Origin: Pseudogulbenkiania sp. MAI-1
GTDB taxonomy: Bacteria > Pseudomonadota > Gammaproteobacteria > Burkholderiales > Chromobacteriaceae
DNA: 64,000 nucleotides
Direction of reading: 5' to 3'
Assembly (NCBI RefSeq): GCF_000527175.1
Contig: NZ_AZUR01000001.1
Coordinates: forward strand, 1-64,000
The translations under genes and the position numbers were made by a program. Below, piece after piece: positions 44,937-53,884 of this stretch. Position 1 is the stretch's first letter. Each line of letters opens with the position of its first letter. The notes beneath the pieces are model-generated. The model saw only the letters and a list, made by a program, of their open reading frames with translations, had not been told where the DNA came from and did not search any database.

Positions 44937-45221
44937 ATGAACAAGACTCTGTGTGCGCTGCTGGTGTGCTGGCCCGTCCTGGCGCTGGCGGACGAGGGCG
45001 CGGTCAAGCTGCGGCCGGGTGCCAATCAGGAGGTGGTGGCCCGCAACTGCGTGGCCTGCCACAGCCTGGACTACATCCAGATGAACTCGCGCTTTCTCGA
45101 CCGCAAGGGCTGGGAGGCGAGCGTGACCAAGATGATCAAGGTGATGGGGGCGCCGATCAGGGAGGAAGACGTGCCGCTGATCCTCGATTACCTCGATCAA
45201 CAGTACGGCAAGCCGAAGTAG
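44937..45221 (+). CDS. sorB: Sulfite dehydrogenase cytochrome c subunit (SorB-like)
   Basis: A 94-aa exported mono-haem cytochrome c that takes electrons from SorA. The N-terminus is a Sec signal peptide (NKTLCALLVCWPVLALADEG). The haem motif is CVACH, within RNCVACHSLDYIQMNS. The methionine ligand is probably in KVMGAPIREEDVPLILDYL. The gene is tightly linked to sorA. Confidence 0.85.
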   Translation: MNKTLCALLVCWPVLALADEGAVKLRPGANQEVVARNCVACHSLDYIQMNSRFLDRKGWEASVTKMIKVMGAPIREEDVPLILDYLDQQYGKPK

Positions 45222-45407
45222 GCCCGGCCGGCGTGGCCGCGTCGAGGTGCCCGCTTATGGCGCGCTGCGTGCCGGCAGGTCGGTCGTGCACCAGTCCAGC
45301 ATCTTGTCCCGCAGTGGTCGCCCACAAGCTGATCGGGTTGACGTGCAGTGACGGTTCGCTTCTGTCCCGCGTCGCGGCGTAGAGTCGTTGCAGCGTGATA
45401 AATGGCA

Positions 45408-45446
45408 ATGCGGCCACCCCTTTGCCGGGGTGGCCGCATCGTTTTT
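45408..45446 (+). terminator. Strong terminator between sorB and the cystatin-like gene
   Basis: ATGCGGCCACCCC (45408-45420) pairs perfectly with GGGGTGGCCGCAT (45427-45439), followed by CGTTTTT. It serves sorAB and possibly the convergent gene. From 45222 to this hairpin I see no gene. Confidence 0.8.
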
Positions 45447-45518
45447 GGCCGACAGGAACCGTCTCGCCGGGCCATCGCCCGTCGTCAAAACCGTTCTTGT
45501 CTGGTCAGGCCGCTGCCG

Positions 45519-45797
45519 TTACGGATTGATGTCGATGATCTGCGTGATGTGCGGCTGGCCCTCGCCCGGCAGCGGCTGGTAGATGTGGATTTTCACCACC
45601 CGCAGCGGGGTGTTCGGTGCCACGACCTGGGCCTGGGACAGGTAGGAGTAGTTGGTGCCCGCAACCACCTGGGTGGCAAAAGCAAACGGGGTGTATTTCA
45701 CGCCCATCAGGTTCACAGCTTCTGCAAAAACCTTTTTGGCTTCGGTGGTGAGTTCGAAGTCAAAAGCGGTCCAACCGCCAACAACGGTATTCGACAT
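45519..45797 (-). CDS. Cystatin/stefin-like cysteine protease inhibitor
   Basis: A 92-aa protein with the layout of a stefin. A glycine-rich N-terminus (VVGGWTAFDFELTTEAKKVF) is followed by the diagnostic first inhibitory loop QVVAG in FATQVVAGTNYSYLSQAQVV. A second hairpin loop contains LPGEGQPHI, where cystatins have PW or PG. I start at ATG 45797, directly after AAAGGTGA. It has no signal peptide. Bacterial cystatins are uncommon. It may inhibit a cysteine peptidase, for example the Cys/His protein encoded at 47863-48672, but that link is speculative. Confidence 0.72.
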   Translation of the reverse strand: MSNTVVGGWTAFDFELTTEAKKVFAEAVNLMGVKYTPFAFATQVVAGTNYSYLSQAQVVAPNTPLRVVKIHIYQPLPGEGQPHITQIIDINP

Positions 45798-46234
45798 AAT
45801 GTTCACCTTTAAAAATGGTTGCACTTGAAGAGCCCCGAAACTGCTGCAACCTTACAGTTAAGGGAAATCAAATTCAGCGGGATTTCCATACCGATCGCCG
45901 ACATTGGCGGATAAATGCCGCCAGTTTCATGACATCGCGATCTTGGCTGGGTAGCACCAACGCTGCATTCATTCATCATACATAGTGGCGCCGTGATTTC
46001 AATGACGAAAGAATAAAAATTAATTGATGCGGGTCTGATCGGGCATAAATAACGTCTATGACAATGGATTAATCCGGGCGGCGGCAGGAGGCATTGGCGG
46101 GGCGTGCCCGTTCCCAGCCAGGGCGGGTGTCGTCCGGCGTTGTCGGGCACGCAATGAGCCTCTCGGCGAGGCCCATTGCGTAAGCAGCGCTCCCCCTACA
46201 GGGCATATCCCTTGGCGGGCATGGCCCGCCGTGG
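45798..46234 (-). other. Non-coding stretch with a hairpin after the asparaginase gene
   Basis: No gene is recognised. GGCGGGC (46214-46220) and GCCCGCC (46224-46230) form a hairpin just beyond the asparaginase stop and may help end its transcript. The rest probably holds the promoter of the cystatin-like gene. Confidence 0.4.
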
Positions 46235-47818
46235 TCAGCTCCCGCCCGACTCGTCGTAGAGCACCTCGGCCACTTCTTGCAGCGCGGCGTTGTAGAGGTA
46301 CAGGGACAGGGTTTCGTCGGTGTACGAGCCCCCCAGCACCAGGGCGCTGCGGGTCGGGCCGGTCGGCACGATGTTGGTGCTCCACAGCGGCGTGTTGGTC
46401 CGGTCGTAGAAGGCGAGGTTCCCGTCCTGTTCCATCACCAGGCGCCCCGGCGGATTGGCCATGGGGTGGGCCAGCGCCTGCCACAGCGGGCTGGTGCTGC
46501 CGCTGCCCAGCAGTACCGGCCCCAGTGTGGGGTCGTTGCGCAAGGTGGCGCTGCCGTCCAGCGTGGCGATGGCTTGGCCGGCCGCCAGGGTCGGCTGGCT
46601 CCAGTCATCCAGGCGGTTCACGCTTTGCATTTCCCCGACCAGATCGGTTTGCACCAGGGTTTTGACGGTGTTCGCCGACCAGCCGTGGTAGGCCGCCACG
46701 GTCGAGAGGATGATCACCTTGGCGAGCGCGGCCATGGGGGTCATGTCGGCCGGGCTGAGGGCGCCGACCGAGGGCAGCCAGGCGCCGGCGGCGTAGGCGC
46801 TGTCGTTCACGGTGCCGCTGAGCACCTGGGTGCAATCGACGATCACCACGCCTGCCGCGTCGGCGCGGGCCAGCGCTTGGTAGATGGCGCCCTCTGCCGG
46901 GTTGTCCGGGTTGCCGGAGGGGAAGTTGCCCTCGCCGTACGATTCGAGCACCAGCCCCTTGATGCCGGTGGCCCCGCAGGCATCGATCAGGTTGGCGATG
47001 ACCGCCGTGCCCGCCGACGCCGAGTAGGCCGCCGGGAAGGCGTTGAACTGCATGGCGGGAAACGCATCGATGTGCTGGGCGATGTACGCCAGACGCTGCT
47101 GCAGGGCGGACAGGGTGGCGGGGGTGTCCAGGCTGACGTCCGGGGTGGCGGGCAGCGGCAGGACGTTGGCGAAGTCGATGTCGAGTTCGATGCCGTACTC
47201 GCCCAGGGCGGGGTAGTTGGGCGAGGAGAAGGCGTTGAACTGGCTGGCGTTGGTCTTGACCGTGCGGTTGCCGCGGTACAGCTGGTTCTGGAAGTACACG
47301 CCGACTTCCGGCACGCCGCTTTGTGCCGCCGCCACCGCGCCGCAGACATTCTGGAAGGCATCGGTGTTGTAGTTGATGGCGAGGGCGGTTTGCGGTGAGG
47401 CCCGATGGAACAAGGGCACTTGCGAGCCGGTGATGATGACCGGCTTGCTCAGCGTGGCGGTGGGGAAGCCCAACGCGTTGCAATCGGACAGCAGGAAGGA
47501 CAGGGCGGGGCCGGTGAAGTCCATGCTGTCGGTGCCGTGCAGCACCACCCAGCCATCGTACTGGCCGTAGGTGTTCAACACCCATTCCGCCATCAGGCAC
47601 CAGTCGGAGGGTTGCAGATTGGTGCTATCCAGCGTGCCGCTGCTGGATTCCGGAAAGGAGATGGGCGGGAAGTCGATGGCGATGTTCGGATACTGCTGCC
47701 GCAGGATCGGGGTGATGAGGTTCTTGAAGGCGTTGGAAAAATCGTCGGTGTTCATCGGCGCCAGTGGGTTGCCGACGCAGCCGATGGTGCCGCCCGTGTA
47801 GAGAATGGCGATGTTCAT
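46235..47818 (-). CDS. L-asparaginase fused to a bulb-lectin-like domain
   Basis: A 527-aa two-domain protein. Residues 1 to about 400 are an asparaginase/glutaminase: ILYTGGTIGCVGNPLAPMN (first catalytic Thr), VVLHGTDSMDFTGPALSFLL (second Thr-Asp pair) and LVLESYGEGNFPSGNPDN. The last ~110 residues look like a B-type mannose-binding lectin: RLVMEQDGNLAFYDRTNTPL, followed by WSTN, matches the QxDxNxVxY sugar-binding motif. ATG at 47818 follows GAGGAA. No signal peptide is visible. The fusion suggests binding to a glycan surface, with amidohydrolase activity directed there (inference). It is co-directional with the upstream Cys/His protein, 44 bp away. Confidence 0.82.
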   Translation of the reverse strand: MNIAILYTGGTIGCVGNPLAPMNTDDFSNAFKNLITPILRQQYPNIAIDFPPISFPESSSGTLDSTNLQPSDWCLMAEWVLNTYGQYDGWVVLHGTDSMDFTGPALSFLLSDCNALGFPTATLSKPVIITGSQVPLFHRASPQTALAINYNTDAFQNVCGAVAAAQSGVPEVGVYFQNQLYRGNRTVKTNASQFNAFSSPNYPALGEYGIELDIDFANVLPLPATPDVSLDTPATLSALQQRLAYIAQHIDAFPAMQFNAFPAAYSASAGTAVIANLIDACGATGIKGLVLESYGEGNFPSGNPDNPAEGAIYQALARADAAGVVIVDCTQVLSGTVNDSAYAAGAWLPSVGALSPADMTPMAALAKVIILSTVAAYHGWSANTVKTLVQTDLVGEMQSVNRLDDWSQPTLAAGQAIATLDGSATLRNDPTLGPVLLGSGSTSPLWQALAHPMANPPGRLVMEQDGNLAFYDRTNTPLWSTNIVPTGPTRSALVLGGSYTDETLSLYLYNAALQEVAEVLYDESGGS

Positions 47819-47862
47819 GGGATGATGTTCCTCGGTAAGGGCCTGTTTCAGGGGGTGGAACA

Positions 47863-48672
47863 TCAGATGATCTTGACGCCGGTGTCGGGAACGAACATGT
47901 AGCAGTAGAACGCGTACTCGACGATCAGGTCGTCCGGGTTGTAGTCGGGCTGGCTCTTGTCGGGCTGCACCGGCCCTTGGTTGACAGTCCAGTTGGCGAC
48001 GGCCGGGTCCTGGATCAGGTTGCCGGCGAAGTCGAAGTTGGTGACCTGGTCGCCGCCGTCCTTCTGCGACCACGAGTTGAAATTGACCACGTCGTCGCAG
48101 CGCGCCCAGTGGTAGTCGCCGGGCCAGTTGGCATCGCCGGCCGGGGAGATCATCAGGGCGACGAAGTGGCCGCCCAGGGCACCGGCGCCGATCAGGCCAT
48201 GCGGGCTGGTGGCCTTGCGTTTTTGGGCGAAGGCCTTGATGTCGTCGAGGGTGGTGCCGACGTAGATGAGACCGTCCTGTTCGGCGAAGTGACGGATGGA
48301 CGGGCCGTTGAGGGTGGCCGCGGTGATGAGGTTGCCGCTGGCCCGGCCAGGCTGCGGGAAGGTGTTGGAGGTGATGTTGCAGCCGTAGGCGTAGCAGTTG
48401 TTGTGCGGCTGGAACTTGTACGACATGAAGTTGCCGTCGCAGTCTTCCGGCGGGTTGTAGCCCGAGGTGCCGCCGACGACGGTGGGGCTGTACTGGGGGA
48501 TGCCGATGACTCGCACCGGGGCCGGATTGGTGATGGTGACCGGGACGGTGATGGGGGCCAGATAGTGTTCGTCGGGGGCGGCGGCGTTGGGGGCTGTCTC
48601 GGTGATCTGATGAGCCAGGTTTTGCGGGGCGGCCATGCCGCTGAATTTGAACTGCCGAGTTGCCTTATTCAT
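47863..48672 (-). CDS. Putative Cys/His-dependent hydrolase of unknown family
   Basis: A 269-aa protein that I cannot name. A cysteine in HNNCYAYGCNITSNTFPQPG, a histidine in GAGALGGHFVALMISPAGD and DYHWARCDDVVNFNSWSQKD lie in the order and spacing seen in papain-like or NlpC/P60-like amidases. The start at ATG 48672 follows GGAG. It contains no obvious signal peptide. It directly precedes the asparaginase-lectin gene and probably shares its transcript. A peptidase or peptidoglycan-type amidase is the best guess. Confidence 0.5.
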   Translation of the reverse strand: MNKATRQFKFSGMAAPQNLAHQITETAPNAAAPDEHYLAPITVPVTITNPAPVRVIGIPQYSPTVVGGTSGYNPPEDCDGNFMSYKFQPHNNCYAYGCNITSNTFPQPGRASGNLITAATLNGPSIRHFAEQDGLIYVGTTLDDIKAFAQKRKATSPHGLIGAGALGGHFVALMISPAGDANWPGDYHWARCDDVVNFNSWSQKDGGDQVTNFDFAGNLIQDPAVANWTVNQGPVQPDKSQPDYNPDDLIVEYAFYCYMFVPDTGVKII

Positions 48673-49307
48673 CTTTACGCTCCGTGTCGTGGTGTTGCGG
48701 GATAAAGTCTGAAAATGCTGCCCAACGTGGCTCGCCGCTGCGCCAGCCAAACCCATTTGGCATGACGCTGAAGTAGGCTCCCAGCCGGGGTTCTTGTCAA
48801 TGTCATTTTGCGCGTCGATGCGGGTCCATTGCCGGGACGTGGAGGGGTGTCTGAATTTCGCCACGGGGAGTGGGCAGGGGGAGCCCGGCGGAGGGGGAGG
48901 AGGCTGGCTGTGTTGTCGTTTGCGGGCGAGTTCGCCCACGACGGCGGGAACGTTGCCGAGGCGCAGTCTCCCAGGCAGGCATCGTCATCGGGCATGCCGA
49001 AGGACAGGCGAGCAGCGAGGGACATCGCGTTTTTTCGGCCATAGAACTGGCAATGGCACCCCATATAGCCAACACTTCAGCTAACGGCAATGTCTCCGGC
49101 GCCGTTGGACGGGGCGCGTGGTGCAGGCTCTCGTTTCTTGCCTGGCAGCTTTGGCCCCGGGCCGAGGCTGGCCTGTCGGGGTAACGCTCTTTCATGTGTG
49201 CTTGGTGGACTGGGAGGCGCAAGGCAGGCGCCGCTATGGTGATGGCGCGTGCCGCTCCCTGAATTTCGGCTTCTATCGCTCAACGTTCTCTGGCGGCATG
49301 CTTCCCC
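48673..49307 (+). other. Non-coding stretch between divergent genes
   Basis: About 630 bp separate the divergent hydrolase and diguanylate cyclase genes. I see open frames on both strands caused by high GC, but none with a ribosome binding site and recognisable product. It should contain the promoters of both genes. Confidence 0.45.
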
Positions 49308-50663
49308 ATGGAAACAAAAACTTACGCATCCTTGGCCAGCTTCATCGATTTCATGCTCGATGCGATCTGCGTCGTCGATGCGGAGGGGCGTTTCGTCTTT
49401 GTCAGCGCGGCGAGCGAGCGCATCTTCGGCTATACGCCGGAGGAGATGATCGGCCGGGCCATGATCGAGCTGGTGCACCCCGAGGATCGCGCCAGGACGC
49501 TGCAGGCGGCGAGCGAGATCATGTCGGGGCATCCCGAGCCTCATTTCGAGAACCGCTATGTGCGCAAGGACGGGCAGATCGTCCACATCATGTGGTCGGC
49601 CCGCTGGTCGGAGGCCGATCGGCTGCGGATCGCCGTCGCGCGTGACATCACCGAGCGCAAGCGGGCCGAGTCGATGCAGGCGGCGCTGTATGCCATTTCC
49701 GAAGCGGCGCACGCGGCGGAGGATCTGCTGGCCTTGTTCCAACGCATCCACCAGATCATCGGCACACTGCTGCCGGCTCCGAGCTTTGCCGTCGCGCTGT
49801 ACGACGAGCGCAACGACCAGCTGAGCTTTCCTTACCACGTCGAGGCGCGCGAGCGCACGGCCAGGCCGCAAAAACCCGCCGCCGGCACGCTGTGCGCCGA
49901 GGTCATCCGCAGCGGGCAGCCGCTGCTGCTGACCTCCGAGACGCGGGCCTCCCTTCCCGAGCATTTGAGAGCCATCGTCGGCAAGAGCGCGCTGTGCTGG
50001 CTGGGCGTTCCGCTCAACTCCCACAAAGGCACCATCGGCGCCCTGGTGTTGAAGAGCGGGGCCGGGGGCGCGTGCTACACCGAAAGAGACAAGGAGCTGC
50101 TGCAGTACGTTTCCACCCAGGTGGCCACCGCCATCGAGCGCAAACAGCTGCACGCCCGGCTGCAGTACATGGCGCAATACGACGCGCTGACCAATCTGCC
50201 CAACCGGGGCTTCCTGCACGACCGGCTGAAAACGGCGCTCGCCCGGGCGCGGCGGGAGCAGGGGCGCTTGTCCGTGCTCTACCTCGATCTGGACAAATTC
50301 AAGCAAGTCAACGACACCCTGGGCCATACCGCGGGCGATCTGCTGCTGAAAGAGGTGGCCAAGCGCCTCAAGCAGTGCGTGCGCGAGGCGGATACGGTGG
50401 CGCGCATGGGGGGCGACGAGTTTGTCGTGCTGCTGGAAGGCCTCCCGTTGCCCGAGCACGTGATGATCGTCGTCGAGAAGATCCGCAGCGCTCTCAATCA
50501 ACCGCTCGACATCGATGGCCATCGCGTGTGCGTGCTGCCGAGCATCGGCGTGGCGCACTATCCGGAGCATGGCGACGGGGAGCAGCAGTTGCTCCGGCAC
50601 GCCGACGAGGCCATGTATGTCGTGAAAAAGAACGGGGGCGGGCGCTATCAGTTGTTCCAGTGA
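49308..50663 (+). CDS. PAS-GAF-GGDEF diguanylate cyclase
   Basis: A 451-aa signalling enzyme that makes cyclic di-GMP. Domain order: PAS at about residues 8-125 (DAICVVDAEGRFVFVSAASE and FENRYVRKDGQIVHIMWSAR), GAF at about 140-275, and GGDEF from about 285 (YDALTNLPNRGFLHDRLKTA, LDLDKFKQVNDTLGHTAGD, ARMGGDEFVVLLEG). The active-site GGDEF is intact. No membrane segment is present, so it senses a cytoplasmic signal through PAS/GAF. An inhibitory RxxD site is not evident before GGDEF. Confidence 0.92.
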   Translation: METKTYASLASFIDFMLDAICVVDAEGRFVFVSAASERIFGYTPEEMIGRAMIELVHPEDRARTLQAASEIMSGHPEPHFENRYVRKDGQIVHIMWSARWSEADRLRIAVARDITERKRAESMQAALYAISEAAHAAEDLLALFQRIHQIIGTLLPAPSFAVALYDERNDQLSFPYHVEARERTARPQKPAAGTLCAEVIRSGQPLLLTSETRASLPEHLRAIVGKSALCWLGVPLNSHKGTIGALVLKSGAGGACYTERDKELLQYVSTQVATAIERKQLHARLQYMAQYDALTNLPNRGFLHDRLKTALARARREQGRLSVLYLDLDKFKQVNDTLGHTAGDLLLKEVAKRLKQCVREADTVARMGGDEFVVLLEGLPLPEHVMIVVEKIRSALNQPLDIDGHRVCVLPSIGVAHYPEHGDGEQQLLRHADEAMYVVKKNGGGRYQLFQ

Positions 50664-50712
50664 CCACGCCGGGACCGGCTCGCCGGTATGGGGGGCGTTC
50701 CGAACAAGCGGG

Positions 50713-50740
50713 AAAGGCCAACCGGTTGCGGTTGGCCTTT
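50713..50740 (+). terminator. Bidirectional terminator between cyclase and kynU
   Basis: AAAGGCCAACC (50713-50723) pairs perfectly with GGTTGGCCTTT (50730-50740). Both genes converge on it. The flanking A and T runs allow use in either direction. Confidence 0.8.
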
Positions 50741-50806
50741 CCACGTGGTGGCTGTCCAGCACCCTGCTCGGCCAGGGCATCCTGGCAACCGCGAAAGCGG
50801 CTGAGC

Positions 50807-52057
50807 TCAGGTCACCGAGGCGCGCTGGTGGAATTCGGGGCGGTCCCAGCTGCCGCTGTCGAGGATGTCCTTGAGCGTGTCGACCGCGTCCCAGATGTCG
50901 GCGTAGCCGAGGTAGAGCGGGGTGACGCCGAAGCGCAGCACTTCCGGCTCGCGGTAGTCGCCGATCACGCCGCGGGCGATCAGTGCCTGCATCACGGCGA
51001 AGCCGTGCGGGTGGCGGAAGCTGACGTGGCTGCCGCGCCGGGGGTGTTCACGGGGGGTGACCAGGGTGAGCGGGTGGTCAGCGCAGCGTTGTTCCACCAG
51101 TTCGATGAAGAGGTCGGTCAGCGCCAGCGATTTCGCGCGCACCGCCGTCATGTCGGCTTGCAGCGCCACGTCCAGGCCGCATTCGACCAGCGACATCGAC
51201 ACGATGGGCTGGGTGCCGCACAGGAAGCGGCGGATGCCGCTGGCGGGCTGGTAGTCGGTGGCCATGGCGAACGGCTGCTGGTGTCCCCACCAGCCCGAGA
51301 GCGGCTGCCAGAAGCGGTCCTGATGGCGCGCCGCCACCCAGATGAAGGCGGGCGAACCGGGGCCGCCGTTGAGGTATTTGTAGGTGCAGCCGACGGCGAA
51401 GTCGGCTTCGGCGCCGTTGAGGTCGACCGGTACCGCGCCGGCAGCGTGCGCCAGGTCCCAGATGGTCAGCGCGCCGTGGCGGTGCGCCAGCGCGGTGGTG
51501 GCGGCCATGTCGTAGAGGTAGCCGGTGCGGTAGTTGACGTGCGACAGCAGCAGCACCGCCACGTCGTCGCCCAGCGCTTGTTCCAGTGGGGTTTCGTCGT
51601 CGATCAGGCGCAGTTGGTAGCCTTGCTGCAGCAGGTCGATCATGCCCTGGATCATGTAGAGATCGGTGGGGAAGTTGTCGCGTTCGGACACGATCACGCG
51701 GCGTTGTGGCTGGTCTTGCTGCTGGATGCGCAGGGCGGCGGCGAGCGATTTGAAGATGTTGAGCGAGGTGGTGTCGGTGACGACCACTTCGCCGGCGTTG
51801 GCGCCGATCAGGCGGCCGAGCTTGTCGCCCAGCCGCGCCGGCAGGTCGAACCAGCCGGCGGTGTTCCAGCTGCGGATCAGGCCGACGCCCCATTCCTGGT
51901 CGATGACCTCGGCGCTGCGGGCGCGGGCGGCCTTGGGCAAGACGCCGAGCGAGTTGCCGTCGAGGTAGATCACGCCGGGGGGCAGCTCGAAATGGTGTTT
52001 CAGCGCGGCCAGCGGGTCTTGCTGGTCGGCTTGCAGGCAGGCTTCGCGGGTGTGCAT
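50807..52057 (-). CDS. kynU: Kynureninase
   Basis: A PLP enzyme of tryptophan catabolism that splits kynurenine into anthranilate and alanine. The 416-aa protein has IYLDGNSLGVLPKAARA at the N-terminus, TDTTSLNIFKSLAAALRI, the PLP-region IWDLAHAAGAVPVDLNG and the Schiff-base lysine in VGCTYKYLNGGPGSPAFIWV. Length and motifs are typical. It is divergently transcribed from an Lrp-type regulator, the usual kynR arrangement. Neither kynA nor kynB is adjacent. Confidence 0.95.
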   Translation of the reverse strand: MHTREACLQADQQDPLAALKHHFELPPGVIYLDGNSLGVLPKAARARSAEVIDQEWGVGLIRSWNTAGWFDLPARLGDKLGRLIGANAGEVVVTDTTSLNIFKSLAAALRIQQQDQPQRRVIVSERDNFPTDLYMIQGMIDLLQQGYQLRLIDDETPLEQALGDDVAVLLLSHVNYRTGYLYDMAATTALAHRHGALTIWDLAHAAGAVPVDLNGAEADFAVGCTYKYLNGGPGSPAFIWVAARHQDRFWQPLSGWWGHQQPFAMATDYQPASGIRRFLCGTQPIVSMSLVECGLDVALQADMTAVRAKSLALTDLFIELVEQRCADHPLTLVTPREHPRRGSHVSFRHPHGFAVMQALIARGVIGDYREPEVLRFGVTPLYLGYADIWDAVDTLKDILDSGSWDRPEFHQRASVT

Positions 52058-52196
52058 GGTGTGGCTCCTTGGGGGGCAGGGACTGAGAACTATCCTAGCA
52101 CCGGCCTGCCTCGGAAAAATTGCAAGTTTGGCTTGTGAGTGGCTGATTTTTCGCAGAATATTCGATTTTCAGCTGGTTTTAGATGGAGTATTGCGA

Positions 52197-52670
52197 ATGC
52201 AGGTCGACGCGATAGATTGGCGCATTCTCGCCGCGCTGCAGCAGAATGGCCGCCTGAGCAATCAGGACCTGGCGGACAGGGTGGCGCTGTCGCCGTCGGC
52301 CTGCTTGCGGCGGGTGCGGGCGCTGGAGGAGAACGGCCTGATCCGCGGCTACCACGCCGAGCTCGATGCGCAGCAGCTGGGGTTCGAGCTGGAGGCCATC
52401 GTGCACGTCACGCTGGACCGTTCGCGCGAGGAGTGGCACGAGCAGTTTCTCGAGCAGATCGCCGGGTTCGACGAGATCGCGGCGGCGTACGTGGTGAGCG
52501 GGCCCACCAACTACGTGCTGCACGTGCGCACGCGCCATCTCACGGCGTTTTCGAATTTCGTGGTGGAGAAGCTCAACAAGCTGCCGGGGATGCGCGACAT
52601 CTGCTCCTACATCGTGATGAAGAAGGTCAAGGATCAGCTGGGGCTGTTGCCGGTGGGCCAGCACAACTGA
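52197..52670 (+). CDS. kynR: Lrp/AsnC-family regulator, probable KynR
   Basis: A 157-aa Lrp-type regulator. The N-terminal helix-turn-helix is DAIDWRILAALQQNGRLSNQ, followed by DLADRVALSPSACLRRVRAL. The C-terminal ligand-binding (RAM) domain includes VVSGPTNYVLHVRTRHL. It is divergent from kynU with about 140 bp between. In other proteobacteria KynR activates kyn genes in response to kynurenine. That role is inferred from position and family. Confidence 0.85.
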   Translation: MQVDAIDWRILAALQQNGRLSNQDLADRVALSPSACLRRVRALEENGLIRGYHAELDAQQLGFELEAIVHVTLDRSREEWHEQFLEQIAGFDEIAAAYVVSGPTNYVLHVRTRHLTAFSNFVVEKLNKLPGMRDICSYIVMKKVKDQLGLLPVGQHN

Positions 52671-52819
52671 CGCGGGGGCCGGCGCGGCGAGCGCTTGGGG
52701 GGCGGCGCTTTTCTGCGCTACATTGCATGAGGCGCGGCCCGTATTACGCCGCCATGCCGTCGGCTCTGACGGCTCTTGACCGTGATTCGACCATAACTGC
52801 AACCACAAGGAAGAAAACG

Positions 52820-53086
52820 ATGCGCAAGTTCGTGATGATCGCTCTGCTGGCCCTGACCTCGGCCAATATGGCCTTCGCCGGTGACGCCGCGTGCGAAGCC
52901 AAGGCCGCCGAGAAGAAGCTGGCGGGCGCGGCCAAGACCAGCTTCCTGAAGAAGTGCGAGAAAGACGCCAAGGCCGCCGCCGCGCAGTCGAGTTGCGAAG
53001 GCAAGGCCGCCGAGAAGAAGCTGGCCGGCGCGGCCAAGGCCAGCTTCGTGAAGAAATGCGTGAAGGACGCCGGCGCCGCCAAGTAA
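52820..53086 (+). CDS. PsiF-repeat secreted protein
   Basis: An 88-aa exported protein: a signal peptide (MIALLALTSANMAFAGDA) followed by two PsiF-type repeats, CEAKAAEKKLAGAAKTSFLK and CEGKAAEKKLAGAAKASFVK, each ending in KKC. The family is known from the phosphate-starvation-inducible psiF gene of enteric bacteria. Its function is unknown. The two repeats are nearly identical at the DNA level, suggesting recent internal duplication. Confidence 0.85.
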   Translation: MRKFVMIALLALTSANMAFAGDAACEAKAAEKKLAGAAKTSFLKKCEKDAKAAAAQSSCEGKAAEKKLAGAAKASFVKKCVKDAGAAK

Positions 53087-53112
53087 GCCCGCCTGCGCTT
53101 TCGCCAGCCAAG

Positions 53113-53135
53113 CCCGTCCCCGCGACGGGTTTTTT
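53113..53135 (+). terminator. Terminator after the PsiF-repeat gene
   Basis: CCCGTC (53113-53118) pairs with GACGGG (53124-53129), followed by six T. Confidence 0.8.
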
Positions 53136-53316
53136 GCGGCCGGCGGACCATGGCCCGGTGCCGCGGCGGCACCGCGGTCAGCCCTTCGCTGAACGCGTGC
53201 GTGCGGGACGGCGGTGTGCGGTGGGGCTGGCGCCTTCACATGTGGAGGAAACCGGACTAGGTTTAATAGATACCAAGGAACAATTTGGGTCTATCCGATG
53301 AAGGAGGAGGACGATC

Positions 53317-53793
53317 ATGTCAATCTCTGCCACATTGCAAGACTGCCTCCGCCGCAAGGGCAGTCAGTACGATATCGTGCATCATGCGCACACCCATTCC
53401 ACCAGCGAGACTGCCGAGGTAGCGCACGTGCCGGGCGACCGCCTGGCCAAGACGGTGCTGCTGTCGGACGAACGCGGCTACGTGGCGGCGGTGTTGCCGT
53501 CGACCTTCCGTCTGGAAATGTCCGAGCTGTGGGAAAAGACCGGACGGCACCTCGAGCTGGTGCCGGAAGCGGCCTTGCCCGATGTGTTCACGGACTGCGA
53601 AATCGGCGCGGTGCCGCCGGTAGGCATGGCCTACGGCATGAAGACCTACCTCGACGAGAGCCTGACGATGCAGCCGGACGTCTACTTCGAGGCGGGTGAC
53701 CACGAGGACCTGATCCACATGCGTACCGATCAGTTCCTCGACTTGATGGACAAGGCCGAGCGGGTCAGCTTCGCCCACCGCCGGGGCGCGTGA
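53317..53793 (+). CDS. YbaK/ProX-type aminoacyl-tRNA deacylase
   Basis: A 158-aa protein of the YbaK/EbsC superfamily, which hydrolyses mischarged tRNA in trans. Motifs: HAHTHSTSETAEVAHVPGDR, LAKTVLLSDERGYVAAVLPS, EIGAVPPVGMAYGMKTYLDE and VYFEAGDHEDLIHMRTDQF. Lys in LAKTVLL corresponds to the conserved catalytic-site lysine. It has a GAAGGAGG ribosome binding site. Which tRNA it edits cannot be said from sequence. Confidence 0.85.
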   Translation: MSISATLQDCLRRKGSQYDIVHHAHTHSTSETAEVAHVPGDRLAKTVLLSDERGYVAAVLPSTFRLEMSELWEKTGRHLELVPEAALPDVFTDCEIGAVPPVGMAYGMKTYLDESLTMQPDVYFEAGDHEDLIHMRTDQFLDLMDKAERVSFAHRRGA

Positions 53794-53814
53794 CATTGTA
53801 GGAGCGGTGTGGAC

Positions 53815-53838
53815 CACCCCCGCCCGCGGGCGGGGGTG
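53815..53838 (+). terminator. GC-rich perfect palindrome after the YbaK gene
   Basis: Positions 53815-53826 and 53827-53838 are perfect inverse copies (CACCCCCGCCCG and its complement). It lies 22 bp after the stop. A T tract is lacking, so it may be a weak terminator or an mRNA-stabilising hairpin. Confidence 0.45.
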
Positions 53839-53884
53839 TCTGCGTGCGCGCGGCGCTGGCGCAACGGTTTGCCGAGGTTTCCCC

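Noticed and set aside
43679..45025. Long minus-strand frame opposite sorA
   Set aside because: It is antisense to an intact sorA with Tat signal and catalytic cysteine, and its product has no recognisable motif.
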